Source of the DNA: Bacteroidales bacterium
GTDB lineage: Bacteria; Bacteroidota; Bacteroidia; Bacteroidales; UBA932
Length of the DNA stretch: 35,299 bases
Direction: 5' to 3'
Assembly: GCA_017546585.1 (NCBI GenBank)
Contig: JAFYWC010000103.1
Span: 1-35,299 of the forward strand
In this document: positions 22,538 to 31,912 of the stretch, in pieces
Numbering within the stretch: position 1 is the first letter of the stretch
Layout: the number at the start of each line of letters is the position of its first letter
Position numbers and translations under genes: made by a program
Notes under the pieces: model-generated
What the model was told of the DNA's origin: nothing
What the model saw: the letters and a program-made list of their open reading frames with translations, nothing else
Database searches by the model: none

Positions 22538-25123
22538 ATGAGAATTTGCCGAATAGTCTTCCTGGCGTTTATGATGGCTCTGTCGTTCCCTATGTGGGGA
22601 CAGCAGGCCGGCAAAGACGTTGTGGTGGACTACAACAATCCAAAGAAATATATAGTAGGTGGTGTCAGGGTAGAGGGTAACAACTACTTTTCACAGGAGC
22701 AGATCCTTCAGGTGACCGGCCTTCAGAAAGGTCTTGAGATCACTGTGCCAAGTGAGGAGGTGTCGGGAATCGTGAACAGGTTGTGGCTCCAGAAGTACTT
22801 CGAGGATGTGGCTGTGGCCATCGACTCGATCGCTCCTTCCCGTGATACGGCCTTCTTCAAGATTTCAGTGTCGGAGCGTCCGCGTGTATCGAGATGGACA
22901 TTCAGCGGTGTCAAGAGCGGTGAGCAGAAGGAACTCCTTGAGAGACTGAACCTTCGTCGAGGCGGTGAGTTCTCGGATTATGTGGCAAAGACGGCGTCTG
23001 ACATCATCAAGAGATACTATAAGGAAAAGGGATTCCTCAATGTCGAGGTTGACGTGAACACAAAGAAGGATACAGTCATCAACAAGGCTATCCGAGTTCA
23101 GTTTGCAGTTGACAGAGGAGAGAAGGTAAAGATCAAGACCATCACATTCGAAGGAAACGACAATGTAAAGGAGACAAAGCTCGTCCGCTCGATGAAGAAG
23201 ACAAGGGATTCCCGCCTTATGAACTTCTTCAGTTCAAAGAAATTCAACGAAAGCGAATACGAAAACGACAAGCGTGCTATGATCAGCGCCTTCAACGAGG
23301 CCGGATACAGGGACGCGAGAATCGTGAAGGATACGATGTACTACATCGAACCGGGCCGTCTCCAGATCGATTTTGAGATCGATGAAGGAAAGAAATACTA
23401 CTTCAGAGACATCACCTGGACAGGTAACTCGGTATATGCGTCAGAAACTCTCGACGAGATCCTGATGATTCAGAAGGGTGACGTATATGATGTGGTTACA
23501 ATGGAGAAACGTCTCTTCGGAGGCGGAAAGCAGAGCGAGTACGACATCTCGAAGCTTTACCGTGACAACGGTTACCTCTTCTTCAATCTCCAGCCTGTAG
23601 AGATGAATATCGAGGGCGATTCTGTGGATGTGGAACTCCGCATCGTCGAGGGCAAGCCTGCGACATTGAACAACATCGTGATCAACGGTAACGATCTGAC
23701 CAACGAAAGGGTTATCCGCCGTCAGGTCTTTACTCGTCCGGGTTATCTTTTCAGCCAGTCTGATTTCGAACGCTCCATCAGAGAGATCGCTTCAATGGGA
23801 CAGTTTGATCCTGAGGCTATCACAGACCCTGCGACAGGATACTCTATCATCCCGAACCAGTTGAACAACACGGTAGACCTTGTATATAACGTGACAGAGA
23901 AGCCGTCAAGCCAGCTTGAGCTTTCCGGCGGTTGGGGCGGAAACACATTCGTGGCGACAGTCGGAGTGAGCTTCAACAACTTCTCAACACGCAGATTCTT
24001 TGACAAGACTGCTTGGCGTCCCGTACCACTCGGAGATGCACAGAACCTTTCAGTGCGCTTCCAGACAAACGGAACATATTATACGAGTCTTTCGGCAAGT
24101 TTCTCTGAGCCTTGGCTCTTCGGAAAGAAGCCTACCTCGCTCAATATGTCTCTGTACTATACACGCCAGACCAACTCATACCTTGCATTCAATATCCTGA
24201 ACAATGACCAGTATATGGAGGTTTACGGATTTGCGGCAGGTATCGGTAAGCGTCTCAAGTGGCCGGACAACTACTTCGTGCTGTACAACCAGTTGAGCTG
24301 GCAGACGTATAACCTCCACGATTGGGTATATCAGTTTATGTTCGATACAGGTATTTCGCACAACCTCAGCTATACTTTGAGCCTCTCGCGAAATTCTACC
24401 GACCAGCAGATCTATCCTCGTCAGGGTTCAGACTTCAGCTTCTCGCTTCAGCTGACTCCTCCTTACTCGCTTCTCAGAAAGAAGAATCTTGGAGTTCTTG
24501 ATGCTGAAGGAAACCCTACAAAGGTTTCTGATTGGAGAGACATCAACTACGACCTTCAGACATCGCAGCAGAGATACAAGTGGATCGAGTATCACAAGTG
24601 GTCATTCAAGGGTGCGGTCTACACAAAACTCGTAGGAGACCTCGTCCTGATGGCAAGAGCACAGTTCGGATATCTCGGATACTACAACAGAAACTGGGGA
24701 TATTCACCATTTGAGGGATTCCGTGTCGGTGGTGACGGTATGTCCGGATATGACACTTACGGTTCGGAGATCGTATCGCTCAGAGGTTACGAGAACTACT
24801 CGCTTACACCTCTTGCGACTGACAACAGTTCGACCGGTAACTATTATGCCGGTAACGTTTACGACAAGTTCACTGTCGAGCTCCGTTATCCTGTCATTCT
24901 CCAGCCGCAGTCTACCATCTATGCATTGCTCTTCCTCGAGGGGGGTAACTGCTGGTCAGACATCAGAAGCTTCAATCCGTTCCAGATCAAGAGGTCTGCC
25001 GGTGTCGGTGTGAGAGTGTTCCTCCCGATGATCGGTCTTCTCGGAGTTGACTGGGGATGGGGATTCGATGATCCAGTAAACGGAAAGAGCCAGTTCCACT
25101 TCGTGATCGGACAGCAGTTCTAA
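22538..25123 (+). CDS. bamA: outer membrane protein assembly factor BamA
   Basis: BamA is the central pore of the machine that folds beta-barrel proteins into the outer membrane. From the start at 22538 it has 861 residues: signal peptide (ending MWGQQAG), five POTRA domains (about 35-435; recurrent patterns such as VGGVRVEGNNYFSQEQIL and YYFRDITWTGNSVYASETL), then a C-terminal 16-strand barrel. The barrel ends in FVIGQQF with terminal Phe, the outer-membrane targeting signal. A small palindromic repeat follows the stop codon, then ompH. Confidence 0.95.
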   Translation: MRICRIVFLAFMMALSFPMWGQQAGKDVVVDYNNPKKYIVGGVRVEGNNYFSQEQILQVTGLQKGLEITVPSEEVSGIVNRLWLQKYFEDVAVAIDSIAPSRDTAFFKISVSERPRVSRWTFSGVKSGEQKELLERLNLRRGGEFSDYVAKTASDIIKRYYKEKGFLNVEVDVNTKKDTVINKAIRVQFAVDRGEKVKIKTITFEGNDNVKETKLVRSMKKTRDSRLMNFFSSKKFNESEYENDKRAMISAFNEAGYRDARIVKDTMYYIEPGRLQIDFEIDEGKKYYFRDITWTGNSVYASETLDEILMIQKGDVYDVVTMEKRLFGGGKQSEYDISKLYRDNGYLFFNLQPVEMNIEGDSVDVELRIVEGKPATLNNIVINGNDLTNERVIRRQVFTRPGYLFSQSDFERSIREIASMGQFDPEAITDPATGYSIIPNQLNNTVDLVYNVTEKPSSQLELSGGWGGNTFVATVGVSFNNFSTRRFFDKTAWRPVPLGDAQNLSVRFQTNGTYYTSLSASFSEPWLFGKKPTSLNMSLYYTRQTNSYLAFNILNNDQYMEVYGFAAGIGKRLKWPDNYFVLYNQLSWQTYNLHDWVYQFMFDTGISHNLSYTLSLSRNSTDQQIYPRQGSDFSFSLQLTPPYSLLRKKNLGVLDAEGNPTKVSDWRDINYDLQTSQQRYKWIEYHKWSFKGAVYTKLVGDLVLMARAQFGYLGYYNRNWGYSPFEGFRVGGDGMSGYDTYGSEIVSLRGYENYSLTPLATDNSSTGNYYAGNVYDKFTVELRYPVILQPQSTIYALLFLEGGNCWSDIRSFNPFQIKRSAGVGVRVFLPMIGLLGVDWGWGFDDPVNGKSQFHFVIGQQF

Positions 25124-25149
25124 TGTCATTCCGAGCCCGTCGGGAATCT
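25124..25149. repeat. small palindromic intergenic repeat, copy 1
   Basis: Immediately after the bamA stop, this 26-base block begins TGTCATTCCGAG and ends GGGAATCT, and its two halves pair (ATTCC with GGAAT, and GA with TC). It shares its layout with 28758-28788. Similar short palindromes are scattered after genes in many Bacteroidetes genomes, as far as I recall. Confidence 0.5.
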
Positions 25150-25177
25150 AATTGATTAATAAATTAAAACAATAATT

Positions 25178-25750
25178 ATGAAGAAAATCATCATTATCGC
25201 AGCGATGGCGCTTATGTCAGTAGCTGCAATGGCACAGGAAACAAAGTTCGCTTATGTGGACTTCAACGAGATCATAATGCTTATGCCTGAAATGGATGAG
25301 GCAAGAGCGGCTCTCGAGGAGAACCAGAAGACAAACGAGGAAATCCTTATGGCGATGTACGAGGAGTATCAGTCAAAGGTGCAGCAGTACGAGCAGAAGT
25401 CAGCGACTTGGACACCTGCAATCCGTGAGAGCAAGGAGAGAGAGATTATGGAGATCCAGTCAAGACTCGAGCAGACTCAGCAGAGCCTCCAGCAGGAGCT
25501 TCAGCAGCTTCAGCAGAACCTTCAGGCTCCTATTTATGAGAAGGCTCAGACAGTGGTTTCTGACCTTGCAAAGTCTAAGGGTGTAGCAGCAGTTTTCGAG
25601 AAGGGATCGCTTCTTTATCTCGATCCTGCAATGCTTGTAGACCTTACTCCAGATGCAAGAAAGGCTCTCAATATCCCAGAGGGAAGAACAATCGAGACTC
25701 TTCAGGCGGAAATGATGGCTAAGGCACAGGCAGCACAGGGCCAGTATTAA
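25178..25750 (+). CDS. OmpH/Skp-family periplasmic chaperone
   Basis: A 190-residue Skp-like chaperone with a cleavable signal peptide (MSVAAMAQE, cleavage near residue 20). The mature start FAYVDFNEIIMLMPEM is typical. A Gln- and Glu-rich coiled coil follows (about 45-125, with repeated QLQQ units). It delivers unfolded outer-membrane proteins to BamA, whose gene is just upstream. A strong terminator follows. Confidence 0.93.
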   Translation: MKKIIIIAAMALMSVAAMAQETKFAYVDFNEIIMLMPEMDEARAALEENQKTNEEILMAMYEEYQSKVQQYEQKSATWTPAIRESKEREIMEIQSRLEQTQQSLQQELQQLQQNLQAPIYEKAQTVVSDLAKSKGVAAVFEKGSLLYLDPAMLVDLTPDARKALNIPEGRTIETLQAEMMAKAQAAQGQY

Positions 25751-25764
25751 TATTCGGACAAATA

Positions 25765-25809
25765 TAAAGACGGCATCACGGGTTTTCTGTGATGCCGTCT
25801 TTATTTTGT
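25765..25809 (+). terminator. intrinsic terminator after bamA-ompH
   Basis: A perfect 15-bp stem (25765-25779 with 25789-25803, nine-base loop) followed by TTTTG. It cleanly separates the envelope operon from korAB. Confidence 0.92.
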
Positions 25810-25851
25810 AAAATAAGTTAAAAATTGTGTCCGATGTAACGGAAAAATGTA

Positions 25852-25859
25852 TACATTTG
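25852..25859 (+). promoter_or_regulatory. -7 element of korAB
   Basis: TACATTTG, 42 bases before the korA start and after the terminator, so this must be the korAB promoter region. A TTG at 25825-25827 is further away (24 bases) than usual. Confidence 0.55.
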
Positions 25860-25901
25860 TGTCATATTCTAACTATTTGATTTAAAATCATAACACTAAC
25901 T

Positions 25902-27731
25902 ATGCAACATAAGGTAATTGATACTAAAGATGTTGTCATAAGATTCGCAGGAGATTCGGGAGATGGTATGCAGCTCACCGGGTCTCTTTTTGCAGATATG
26001 TCAGCAATCTTCGGTAACGGACTTTCCACTTTCCCGGATTATCCGGCAGAAATCAGAGCTCCCCACGGTACTGTTTCAGGTGTTTCCGGCTTCCAGGTTC
26101 ACATCGGAAGTGAGCAGGTGACTACTCCAGGTGACTTTTGCGATCTCCTGGTTGCGATGAACCCTGCAGCTCTCAAGGCTAATGCAAAATGGCTCAAGAG
26201 AACAGCTATGGTTCTCATCGATGCTGATACATTCGATGAGGAGGGCCTCAAGAGGGCCGGCCTTGGTGAAGACCCTATCACTGAACTCCATATTGAGGAC
26301 AGAACCATCATCGTGGCTCCTATCACAACCTTGACTACAGAGAGTCTCAAGGAGAGCGGTCTTGACAAGAAGACAGTCGAGAAGTGTAAGAATATGTTCA
26401 CCCTTGGAATGGCTTGCTATATCTACAACCGTCCGATGGAGTACATCTTCCAGTACCTCGAGCGCAAATTCGGAAAGAAGAAGCCAGAACTCGTAGAGCC
26501 TAACAAGAAGGTTCTCAAGGACGGTTTCAATTATGCGGCAAACATCCAGGCTATCGCGAACACATACAGCATCGAGCCTGCAAACCAGCCGAAAGGTCTT
26601 TATAGAAACATTACAGGTAACCAGGCGACAGCTTGGGGACTTCTTGCTGCGGCAGAGAAGGCAAACCTCCCTCTCTTCTGCGGTTCATATCCTATCACAC
26701 CTGCTACAGGCATCCTTGAGGAGCTTGCGCTTCACAAGAGCCTCGGTGCAAAGACTGTCCAGGCAGAGGATGAGATTGCGGGTGTATGTACAGCGATCGG
26801 TGCTGCTTTCGCCGGCAGCCTTGCTGTGACAACAACTTCAGGTCCTGGTCTCTCCCTCAAGTCTGAGGCTCTGGGTCTTGCAGTTATGACAGAACTTCCG
26901 CTCGTGGTCGTTGACGTTCAGCGTGCCGGCCCATCTACCGGTATCCCTACAAAGACAGAGCAGACTGACCTCAATCAGGCTCTCTATGGACGTAACGGTG
27001 AGTGTCCTATGGTCGTTATGGCGGCTCATTCTCCGGCAGACTGCTTCGATGCGGCATTCTATGCATCAAAGATCGCTCTCGAGCATATGACTCCTGTCCT
27101 CCTTCTTACAGAAGGCTTCCTTGGAAACGGCTCTGAGCCTTGGCTCATCCCTTCAATGAAGAACTATCCGAAGATCGTACCTCCATTCGCTCAGCCTAAC
27201 ACTGAGTACAAGCCTTTCCAGAGAGACCCAGAGACTCTTGCACGTCGTTGGGCTGTCCCAGGAATGGCAGGATGCGAGCACAGAGTCGGCGGTCTTGAGA
27301 AGACACACGCTGGCACAATCTCATCAGATCCTGCAAACCACGCCCTTATGGTCAGCGAGCGCGAGGAAAAGGTGAGAAGAGTAGCAAACTATATCCCTGA
27401 ACTCAAGGTTGACGGCGCTGAGAGCGGCAAGCTCCTCCTCGTCGGCTGGGGTGGAACATACGGACATCTCCTTTCTGCTGTACAGGAGGCGCGCGCTGAG
27501 GGTCTCGAAATCAGCTTCGCTCATTTTGACTACATCAAGCCTCTTCCAAGAAACACAGAGGAAGTGTTCGGCAAGTTCGAGAAGATCCTCGTATGTGAGT
27601 TGAACAGCGGACAGTTTGTGAACTATCTCCGTGGAGAAATGCCTCAGTTCAAGTACGAGCAGTTTAACAAGGTACAGGGACAGCCGTTCCTCGTACAGGA
27701 AATCGTAGGTGCAATTAAAGAGAATTTGTAG
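25902..27731 (+). CDS. korA: 2-oxoacid:ferredoxin oxidoreductase, fused gamma-alpha subunit (KorA)
   Basis: With KorB this oxidises a 2-oxoacid, most likely 2-oxoglutarate, to the acyl-CoA and reduces ferredoxin; the reverse reaction fixes CO2. The 609 residues comprise a gamma domain (about 1-195, IRFAGDSGDGMQLTGSLFADMSA) fused to an alpha domain (about 215-609) with CGSYPITPATGILEELA, QAEDEIAGVCTAIGAAFAG and TTTSGPGLSLKSEALG. This gamma-alpha fusion is the common 2-oxoglutarate form. Substrate is by family; pyruvate or branched acids are less likely. Next to korB and gdhA. Confidence 0.9.
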   Translation: MQHKVIDTKDVVIRFAGDSGDGMQLTGSLFADMSAIFGNGLSTFPDYPAEIRAPHGTVSGVSGFQVHIGSEQVTTPGDFCDLLVAMNPAALKANAKWLKRTAMVLIDADTFDEEGLKRAGLGEDPITELHIEDRTIIVAPITTLTTESLKESGLDKKTVEKCKNMFTLGMACYIYNRPMEYIFQYLERKFGKKKPELVEPNKKVLKDGFNYAANIQAIANTYSIEPANQPKGLYRNITGNQATAWGLLAAAEKANLPLFCGSYPITPATGILEELALHKSLGAKTVQAEDEIAGVCTAIGAAFAGSLAVTTTSGPGLSLKSEALGLAVMTELPLVVVDVQRAGPSTGIPTKTEQTDLNQALYGRNGECPMVVMAAHSPADCFDAAFYASKIALEHMTPVLLLTEGFLGNGSEPWLIPSMKNYPKIVPPFAQPNTEYKPFQRDPETLARRWAVPGMAGCEHRVGGLEKTHAGTISSDPANHALMVSEREEKVRRVANYIPELKVDGAESGKLLLVGWGGTYGHLLSAVQEARAEGLEISFAHFDYIKPLPRNTEEVFGKFEKILVCELNSGQFVNYLRGEMPQFKYEQFNKVQGQPFLVQEIVGAIKENL

Positions 27732-27733
27732 TT

Positions 27734-28753
27734 ATGCCAAGATATACATTCAAAGAATTCAAGAGTGACCAGGAAGTAAGGTGGTGCCCAGGCTGCGGTG
27801 ACCACGGTATTCTCGCAGCTCTTCAGAGAGCCCTTCCTGATGTGACTGAAGCGCTTGGATACAGCAAGGAGAGATATGTCGTTGTATCAGGTATCGGATG
27901 CTCGTCACGTCTTCCATATTATATGAATACCTATGGTTTCCATAGTATCCACGGCCGTGCGACCGCTATTGCGACAGGTATCAAGGTTGCGAATCCGGAC
28001 CTTACAGTATGGCAGGCTACAGGTGACGGTGATGCCCTTGCGATCGGCGGTAACCACTTCATTCACGCTGTAAGACGTAATGTCGACATCAACATCATCC
28101 TCTTCAACAACCAGATCTACGGTCTGACCAAGGGACAGTACTCGCCGACATCACGCTTCGGAGCGATTTCAAAGACATCTCCATATGGAACAGTTGAACA
28201 TCCTTTCAATCCAGGAAGCCTTGTTCTTGGAGCAAAGGGAACATTCTTCGCACGCTCTCTCGATTCTGAGCTCAAACTCAACTCGGAGATTATGCTCGCT
28301 GCAGCAAAGCACGACGGATGTTCTGTTATGGAAATGCTCGTGAACTGCGTGATCTTCAACGATGGTACACACAAGCTCATCTCTGACAGAGAGTTCCGTG
28401 CAGACAGAACTATCGTCCTTCGTCACGGTGAGAAGATGATCTTCGGAAAGAACCGCGACAAGGGTCTCGTTCTCGACGGTATGGGTCTCAGGGTCGTTAC
28501 AATCGGAGAGAATGGTGTGACTGAGGACGATATCCTTGTACACGACGCACATTCCGACAATGTCGGCATTCATATGATGCTTGCAGATATGAAGTATCCT
28601 GATTTCCCTGTAGCTCTCGGAGTAATCCGTGACGTCAAGGATGTTACATACGATGACGGTGTAAGAGATCAGGTGAACGACCAGAAGGCAAAATCAAAGA
28701 TCCAGTGCGTTGACGACCTGCTCCGCAGCGGCAGCACTTGGGAAGTGAAATGA
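27734..28753 (+). CDS. korB: 2-oxoacid:ferredoxin oxidoreductase, beta subunit (KorB)
   Basis: The thiamine diphosphate-binding subunit, 339 residues. WCPGCGDHG (Cys18, Cys21) begins the family signature, and GDGDALAIGGNH with NNQIYGLTKGQYSPTS forms the ThDP/Mg site. It starts two bases after korA. The two subunits together form the enzyme. Confidence 0.92.
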   Translation: MPRYTFKEFKSDQEVRWCPGCGDHGILAALQRALPDVTEALGYSKERYVVVSGIGCSSRLPYYMNTYGFHSIHGRATAIATGIKVANPDLTVWQATGDGDALAIGGNHFIHAVRRNVDINIILFNNQIYGLTKGQYSPTSRFGAISKTSPYGTVEHPFNPGSLVLGAKGTFFARSLDSELKLNSEIMLAAAKHDGCSVMEMLVNCVIFNDGTHKLISDREFRADRTIVLRHGEKMIFGKNRDKGLVLDGMGLRVVTIGENGVTEDDILVHDAHSDNVGIHMMLADMKYPDFPVALGVIRDVKDVTYDDGVRDQVNDQKAKSKIQCVDDLLRSGSTWEVK

Positions 28754-28757
28754 CGAA

Positions 28758-28788
28758 TGTCATCCCGAGCGTAGTCGAGGGATCTCAC
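28758..28788. repeat. small palindromic intergenic repeat, copy 2
   Basis: Four bases after the korB stop, this block begins TGTCATCCCGAG and contains GTCGAGGGATCT. ATCCC pairs with GGGAT and CGA with TCG. It is a longer form of the repeat after bamA (25124-25149), in the same orientation. Confidence 0.5.
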
Positions 28789-28824
28789 ACTAATATCATA
28801 ACCAATAAAACATAACACAACAAA

Positions 28825-30165
28825 ATGAACACACAGGAATTGATGGCCAAACTTCAGGCCAAGTATCCGTATGAGAAAGAGTACCTCCAGGCAGTACACG
28901 AAGTATTGGAGTCTATCGAGGAGGTTTACAACCAGCACCCAGAGTTTGAGAAGGCTAAGATCGTTGAGCGTATCGTAGAGCCTGAGCGTATCCTTACATT
29001 CAAGGTTACTTGGGTTGACGACAACGGTGAAGTTCAGACAAACACAGGTTACAGAGTACAGTTCAACTCTGCTATCGGACCATATAAGGGAGGTCTTCGT
29101 TTCCACCCATCTGTAAATCCTTCGATCCTTAAGTTCCTCGGTTTTGAGCAGACTTTCAAGAATGCCCTCACTACTCTCCCTATGGGTGGCGGTAAGGGAG
29201 GTTCAGACTTCAACCCACGCGGAAAGTCAGAGGCTGAAATTATGCGCTTCTGCCAGGCATTTATGCTTGAGCTTTGGAAGGTGATCGGCCCAGATCAGGA
29301 CGTACCTGCAGGTGATATCGGAGTAGGTGGCCGCGAGATCGGTTATATGGACGGTATGTACAAGAAGCTTGCTCAGCAGTACAACACAGGAGTTCTCACA
29401 GGTAAGGGTCTTACTTGGGGTGGTTCTATCCTCCGTCCAGAGGCTACAGGTTTCGGTGCAGTTTACTTCGTTGAGCATATGCTTCAGCTTGCTGGCAAGG
29501 ACATCAAGGGCAAGACAATCGCTCTCTCTGGCTTCGGTAACGTAGCTTGGGGTGCCGCAACAAAGGCTACTGAACTCGGTGCAAAGGTTGTAGCGATTTC
29601 AGGTCCTGACGGAGCAATCTACGATCCAGAGGGAATGAACGCAGAGAAGATAGCTTATATGCTTGAGCTCCGCGCTTCCAACAACGACGTTGTGGCTCCT
29701 TTCGCTGAGAAGTTCCCATCTGCAACATTCTACCCAGGCAAGAAGGCTTGGAGCATCAAGTGTGATATCGCAATGCCTTGCGCATTCCAGAACGAGCTTA
29801 CAGGTGCTGACGCTGAGGAACTCCTTGCTAACGGTACTTGGCTTGCTGCTGAGGTTTCGAATATGGGATGTACTCCTGAGGCTATCGCAGCATTCCAGAA
29901 GGCTGGCATTATGTTCGCCCCTGGTAAGGCAGTGAACGCAGGTGGTGTTGCAACTTCAGGTCTTGAGATGACTCAGAACGCTATGCACATCAGCTGGAGT
30001 CCTGCTGAGGTTGACGAGAAACTCCACGCAATTATGTCTAACATCCACGAGGCTTGCGTTAAGTACGGTACTCAGCCAGACGGATACATCAACTACGTGA
30101 AGGGTGCGAATATCGCCGGCTTTATGAAGGTTGCACAGGCAATGCTTGAGCAGGGAATTATTTAA
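28825..30165 (+). CDS. gdhA: glutamate dehydrogenase (GdhA)
   Basis: The enzyme interconverts glutamate and 2-oxoglutarate plus ammonia. The 446 residues match the hexameric small-subunit class, usually NADP-linked. Visible: GPYKGGLRFHPSV (85-97), LPMGGGKGGSDF with catalytic Lys124, VPAGDIGVGGREIGYM, and the dinucleotide motif SGFGNVAWGAA. Codon bias is strong, so expression should be high. It is located between korAB and two dicarboxylate carriers. Cofactor preference is not certain from the sequence. Confidence 0.95.
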   Translation: MNTQELMAKLQAKYPYEKEYLQAVHEVLESIEEVYNQHPEFEKAKIVERIVEPERILTFKVTWVDDNGEVQTNTGYRVQFNSAIGPYKGGLRFHPSVNPSILKFLGFEQTFKNALTTLPMGGGKGGSDFNPRGKSEAEIMRFCQAFMLELWKVIGPDQDVPAGDIGVGGREIGYMDGMYKKLAQQYNTGVLTGKGLTWGGSILRPEATGFGAVYFVEHMLQLAGKDIKGKTIALSGFGNVAWGAATKATELGAKVVAISGPDGAIYDPEGMNAEKIAYMLELRASNNDVVAPFAEKFPSATFYPGKKAWSIKCDIAMPCAFQNELTGADAEELLANGTWLAAEVSNMGCTPEAIAAFQKAGIMFAPGKAVNAGGVATSGLEMTQNAMHISWSPAEVDEKLHAIMSNIHEACVKYGTQPDGYINYVKGANIAGFMKVAQAMLEQGII

Positions 30166-30173
30166 TTAATCCG

Positions 30174-30203
30174 TTGCTTTATTATAAATAAAGACTAACT
30201 TTG
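30174..30203 (+). promoter_or_regulatory. promoter of the first DASS transporter
   Basis: TTG (30174-30176) and TAACTTTG (30196-30203) are 19 bases apart. Its -7 box overlaps the first bases of the gdhA terminator stem. Confidence 0.75.
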
Positions 30204-30233
30204 CGCTCGTTTTTTAACGGGCGCAATTTTATT
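30201..30233 (+). terminator. terminator of gdhA, overlapping the downstream promoter
   Basis: TTGCGCTCGTT (30201-30211) pairs with AACGGGCGCAA (30216-30226), one T-G wobble, loop TTTT, followed by TTTTATT. Transcripts from the overlapping promoter would start inside the stem at about 30207 and so escape it; only readthrough from gdhA carries the whole hairpin. Confidence 0.75.
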
Positions 30234-30250
30234 AACAAAACTAACTCAAT

Positions 30251-31750
30251 ATGTTTAAGATCTTTCCCGGATACGCTCTCGTAGAGAAGTATCATAATTG
30301 GAAGAAGGCTCACAGAACAGAGGATAAGACTCTCTCAAGAGCGATACGTCTTATCTTTGCTGTCGTAGCAGCTGTCGTTCTCTGGTGCCTTCCAGTAGAG
30401 AACTGGATCGACGGTATGACCATCATCCAGAAGAGAACTCTCGCTATCTTCCTCTTCGCCATCCTTATGTGGCTCTTTGAGGCAGTTCCTGCGTGGACTA
30501 CTTCAGTGTTGGTAGTGGTTCTCCTCCTTTTCACAACATCTAACAGCAGTTTGGTGTTCTTTGAGAATGCTGCAGCTGATGTACTTGGAACTCAGACAAG
30601 CTACAAGTCTCTTCTTCACTGCTTTGCAGATCCGATCATTATGCTCTTCATCGGAGGTTTCGTTCTCGCGATCGCAGCTTCGAAGACAGGACTCGACCTT
30701 TATCTTGCACGCGTGATGCTCAAGCCTTTCGGAAAGAACCCTAAGTTCGTTCTCCTCGGCTTCCTTATGGTAACAGGTGTCTTCTCAATGTTCCTTTCGA
30801 ACACTGCGACAGCAGCGATGATGCTTACATTCCTCGGACCTGTGCTCAAGGCTCTCCCTGCAGACGGAAAGGGTAAGACTGCTCTTGCTCTCGCTATTCC
30901 TATCGCAGCAAACGTCGGTGGTATGGGTACGCCTATCGGAACACCTCCAAATGCGATCGCCCTCAAATATATGTCTGAGATTGGCATCGAGATCGGATTC
31001 GGTCAGTGGATGGCATTTATGATTCCTTTCACTATCCTCCTTCTCGTTATCGCTTGGGTTATGCTCCTCAAACTTTTCCCATTCAAGGCTAAGGAGATTA
31101 CTCTTAACATCGAGGGTGAACTTAAGAAGGACTGGAGATCAATCGTTGTCTACATCACTTTCATCTGCACAGTTCTCCTTTGGGTTCTTGACAAGAAGAC
31201 AGGTGTAAATGCAAACGTAGTTGCTATGCTCCCTGTAGGTGTGTGCGCTATCATCGGTGTCCTCACCAAGCGTGACCTCGAGGAGATCAGCTGGTCTGTT
31301 CTTTGGATGGTAGCCGGTGGTTTCGCACTCGGTGTTGCTCTCCAGGAGACAGGTCTTGCAAAGACTCTCATCGCAGCTATCCCATTCGATCAGTGGCAGC
31401 CAATGATTATGGTTGTAGGTTCAGGTCTCATCTGCTACGCAATGGCGAACTTCATTTCGCACACTGCGACTGCCAACCTCCTCGTTCCAATCCTTGCACT
31501 CGTCGGAGCAAGCATCTCGACAATCCTCGCACCTCTCGGTGGAGTTTCAACTCTCCTCGTTGGTGTCGCTATCGGATCGTCACTCGGTATGGTGCTTCCT
31601 ATCTCGACTCCACCAAATGCGATTGCAGCATCAACTGGTATGATCGAGCAGAAGGATATGGTGAAGACAGGTCTCATTATGGGTATCGTTGGTCTCGTAC
31701 TCGGATACGGTATGCTTATCGTACTCGGTTCAACCGGATTCTTCGGTTAA
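30251..31750 (+). CDS. DASS/SLC13-family anion transporter (SHT variant)
   Basis: A 499-residue inner-membrane carrier of the divalent anion:sodium symporter family, with about eleven hydrophobic segments and two-fold repeat. The first repeat has SNT at 183-185 and GTPIGTPPNAIALKYM; the second has S403-H404-T405 and STPPNAIAAST. In Na+-coupled members the second motif is also SNT and its Asn helps hold Na+. His here suggests altered or absent coupling at that site. Likely substrates are succinate or other C4 acids, by family and context. A similar carrier follows. Confidence 0.88.
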   Translation: MFKIFPGYALVEKYHNWKKAHRTEDKTLSRAIRLIFAVVAAVVLWCLPVENWIDGMTIIQKRTLAIFLFAILMWLFEAVPAWTTSVLVVVLLLFTTSNSSLVFFENAAADVLGTQTSYKSLLHCFADPIIMLFIGGFVLAIAASKTGLDLYLARVMLKPFGKNPKFVLLGFLMVTGVFSMFLSNTATAAMMLTFLGPVLKALPADGKGKTALALAIPIAANVGGMGTPIGTPPNAIALKYMSEIGIEIGFGQWMAFMIPFTILLLVIAWVMLLKLFPFKAKEITLNIEGELKKDWRSIVVYITFICTVLLWVLDKKTGVNANVVAMLPVGVCAIIGVLTKRDLEEISWSVLWMVAGGFALGVALQETGLAKTLIAAIPFDQWQPMIMVVGSGLICYAMANFISHTATANLLVPILALVGASISTILAPLGGVSTLLVGVAIGSSLGMVLPISTPPNAIAASTGMIEQKDMVKTGLIMGIVGLVLGYGMLIVLGSTGFFG

Positions 31751-31773
31751 TTCTAACCTTAAATATATTTCAG

Positions 31774-31811
31774 AGGGAGTGGCCAATCAATTGGCCTCTC
31801 CCTTGTTTTTT
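31774..31811 (+). terminator. intrinsic terminator after the first DASS gene
   Basis: AGGGAG (31774-31779) with CTCCCT (31798-31803), then GGCCAAT (31781-31787) with ATTGGCC (31790-31796), separated by one T-T mismatch, then TTGTTTTTT. It separates the two transporter genes into different units. Confidence 0.9.
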
Positions 31812-31912
31812 ATAAAATATTTGCTGAACTTTACATTGCTAAATGCAAAAGACCACATAAGTATTAACCAAACATCCGGACTATGTCCTATTTTCATTTT
31901 CTAGGTCATCCT

